NCBI GenBank assembly: GCA_910592005.1 | Contig: CAJVPP010001594.1 | Coordinates: 1-18,997 of the forward strand | Direction: 5' to 3' | Origin: Funneliformis mosseae | Lineage: Eukaryota > Glomeromycota > Glomeromycetes > Glomerales > Glomeraceae | Length of the DNA stretch: 18,997 nucleotides | Shown: positions 17,703 through 18,997 of the stretch, piece after piece | How the letters are laid out: each line of letters starts with the position of its first letter | Position numbering within the stretch: position 1 is the first letter of the stretch | Notes under the pieces: generated by a model | Database searches by the model: none | Told to the model about the DNA's origin: nothing | Seen by the model: the letters and a program-made list of their open reading frames with translations, nothing else | Translations under genes and position numbers: made by a program

Positions 17703-17830
17703 CTGTTGAATTGTAACTCATTGTGATAATATAAATACTTTGATAAATCGTTTGAATTAAAACTTGTAAATTGTTGAAAGATTACTGCTCAATTAAAAAG
17801 AATAAACCACTCAAACACCCCGTCTAACAG
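17703..17830. repeat. LTR-like segment (tentative)
   Basis: A 128-bp stretch begins TGTTGAATTG and ends CCGTCTAACA, giving TGTT...AACA ends. It contains TATAAATA-like and AATAAA motifs in the order expected of a small LTR. No target-site duplication is visible (CCATC on the left, GTTGT on the right), and no primer-binding site or polypurine tract was recognised. Weak evidence. Confidence 0.2.
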
Positions 17831-18084
17831 TTGTAGTTCACAAGAATTACATATTAACAATATCATTAACCAAGAAAAGGTCTTATATATTAGCTTACAA
17901 TAAATATTTAAATTTTTTTTTATTTATAAAATTTATATGTAAAGTTTATAATTTTATATATTATAAAAAATTTTTATACTTCTTAATTAATAAATAAATT
18001 TTATTATATTAAAATATAAAATATAAAATAATTATAGTAAAAATATTATTATAAAAAATCAATATTTAGTATGATTACTTTTAG
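17831..18084. other. A/T-rich spacer, nothing recognised
   Basis: Nearly pure A/T from about 17900 to 18060, with no open frame of note. It separates the LTR-like segment from the gag relic. Any pol region belonging to that relic is missing here. Confidence 0.5.
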
Positions 18085-18697
18085 CTTTAATTATGACTAG
18101 TTTGAGATCAGCAACAGTTTTTTGTAATATGTTTATTAAATTTACAGTTATAACAACTTTTATCATTATTATTATTCTTTTTTCAATTATTATTATTAGA
18201 TTGATTATTTCTCTAGTTATTATTAGATAAATTTTTATTAGTTATTTAGATACTAAAGTAGTTATAGTTAAAAGCTGTTTAAATATTTTTATTAATTTTG
18301 CATTATTTTCATTAATCAATTATTGTATACTTTTATAATTTTCTTCAACTTCTTCATTATGTTGATTAAGATAAATTTTACTGAGAAAATATTTTGATAA
18401 AATGGTATCTTTGAAAAGAATAGTCTCTATAAAATGAGTTCTATAAATTGTGTTCTTAATATCATAAAATATAACAGTAGCAATTGTGATATAGAATTTT
18501 GATCAAAGTCTTTATAAAAATTGTTTAATTTTTTTATTCTTAAATGTATTATAGTTAGAATCTAATTTTCAATATAAAGAATCTACTTTAGTAATATATT
18601 CTTCAACTAATTATCTTGAATATTATTTACAATATTAAAGTGTAAAATATTATTGAGTCCTTCTATGAGTTATGCAATAGTATTTATTAAATTAATA
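18085..18697 (-). pseudogene. Decayed retrotransposon gag with CCHC zinc knuckle
   Basis: On the - strand the sequence reads, from 18697 downward, NLINTIA-stop-LIEGLNN, a helical gag-like middle (for example NQHNEEVEENYKS), an Asn-rich linker, and then CYNCKFNKHITKNC. This last is a perfect C-x2-C-x4-H-x4-C nucleocapsid knuckle, with Cys codons complementary to 18153-18155, 18144-18146 and 18114-18116 and His to 18129-18131. Gag packages retrotransposon RNA. At least eight stops and some frame changes show it is dead. No protease, integrase or reverse transcriptase follows, so the element is truncated. Copia-type gag is the likeliest source, given the single knuckle after an Asn-rich linker, but other CCHC proteins are possible. 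Confidence 0.55.
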
Positions 18698-18997
18698 CAG
18701 TCAACTCTTTCTACAATGAATTTTGATATAACGAATTTTACAATACAACGGATTTTCAGTGTTAGACAGATTTTTAAATATAAAAAAACCCTTAATATAC
18801 TGAATTTAGTAATTAAAAATTTGTATTATGTTTAACGAATTAAAGTCAGAAAAATTTATATATAAAATGATTTTCTTTATAACGAATTTTTTTTATAATG
18901 AATTTTTTTTTTGATACAATGAAGTTTTGCTTAAAATGAATTTTACTAGATTTATGTATATAAAATTTTGTAGTTCTTTGTTCCTAGTTTTTAAATA
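18698..18997 (+). mobile_element. End of a pogo/Tigger-like DNA transposon, cut by the window edge
   Basis: The stretch begins CAGTCAACTCTTTCTACAAT directly after a TA dinucleotide (18696-18697). It continues with repeated ATAACGAATTTT-type motifs at about 18729, 18832, 18873 and 18894, plus degenerate copies (ACAATGAATTTTG, ATACAACGGATTTT). CAGTCAACTCT ends with ATAACGAA repeats and TA target sites are characteristic of pogo/Fot1/Tigger elements of the Tc1/mariner superfamily. No transposase is visible before the window ends, so length and autonomy are unknown. It abuts the gag relic exactly, suggesting insertion into it. Confidence 0.5.

Overview
The window reads as nuclear DNA of a very AT-rich fungus, most likely an arbuscular mycorrhizal fungus (Glomeromycotina, Rhizophagus-like). 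This is an inference. It rests on base composition, a Ccc2-type copper pump with several metal-binding domains, short GT-AG introns, a kinase-like gene family and a Mutator-like transposase of a type I associate with that lineage, and a degenerate TTAGGG tract. No rRNA or tRNA gene was recognised.

The left part (1-8.2 kb) is the clean, gene-bearing side. It holds two intact, apparently intronless genes on the + strand: a P1B-type Cu(I)-transporting ATPase (903-4220) and a 591-residue protein of unknown function with a long Ser/Thr/Lys-rich N-terminus (6336-8111). Each has an uninterrupted pyrimidine tract just upstream of its ATG and an AATAAA downstream. The spacer between them holds a MITE-like inverted-repeat element (5145-5577), short tandem repeats and an interstitial telomere-like tract (5745-5815).

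The right part (about 8.5-19.0 kb) looks like a graveyard of mobile and accessory sequence. In order it holds: a small exon-like fragment (8481-8555); a decayed gene for a coiled-coil plus kinase-like protein, possibly CRN-effector-like (9153-10981); a nearly 5-kb Mutator-like (MULE) DNA transposon with about 250-bp terminal inverted repeats (11127-16084) and a decayed DDE transposase carrying a CxxH motif and a SWIM zinc finger; two unrelated minisatellites that both have a 36-bp period (17055-17288 and 17413-17615); a weak LTR-like segment; a decayed gag with a CCHC knuckle on the - strand (18085-18697); and the end of a pogo/Tigger-like element (18698 onward).

The most interesting signal is the style of decay in the right part. 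Long frames remain readable for hundreds of bases with few indels, but Trp and Gln codons have become stops (TGG to TGA/TAG/TAA, CAA to TAA), and the kinase-like catalytic triplet is changed in the same direction. This is a C-to-T/G-to-A, RIP-like pattern. The two genes at left show none of it. The window therefore seems to cross a boundary between a maintained gene compartment and a repeat compartment that has been hypermutated.
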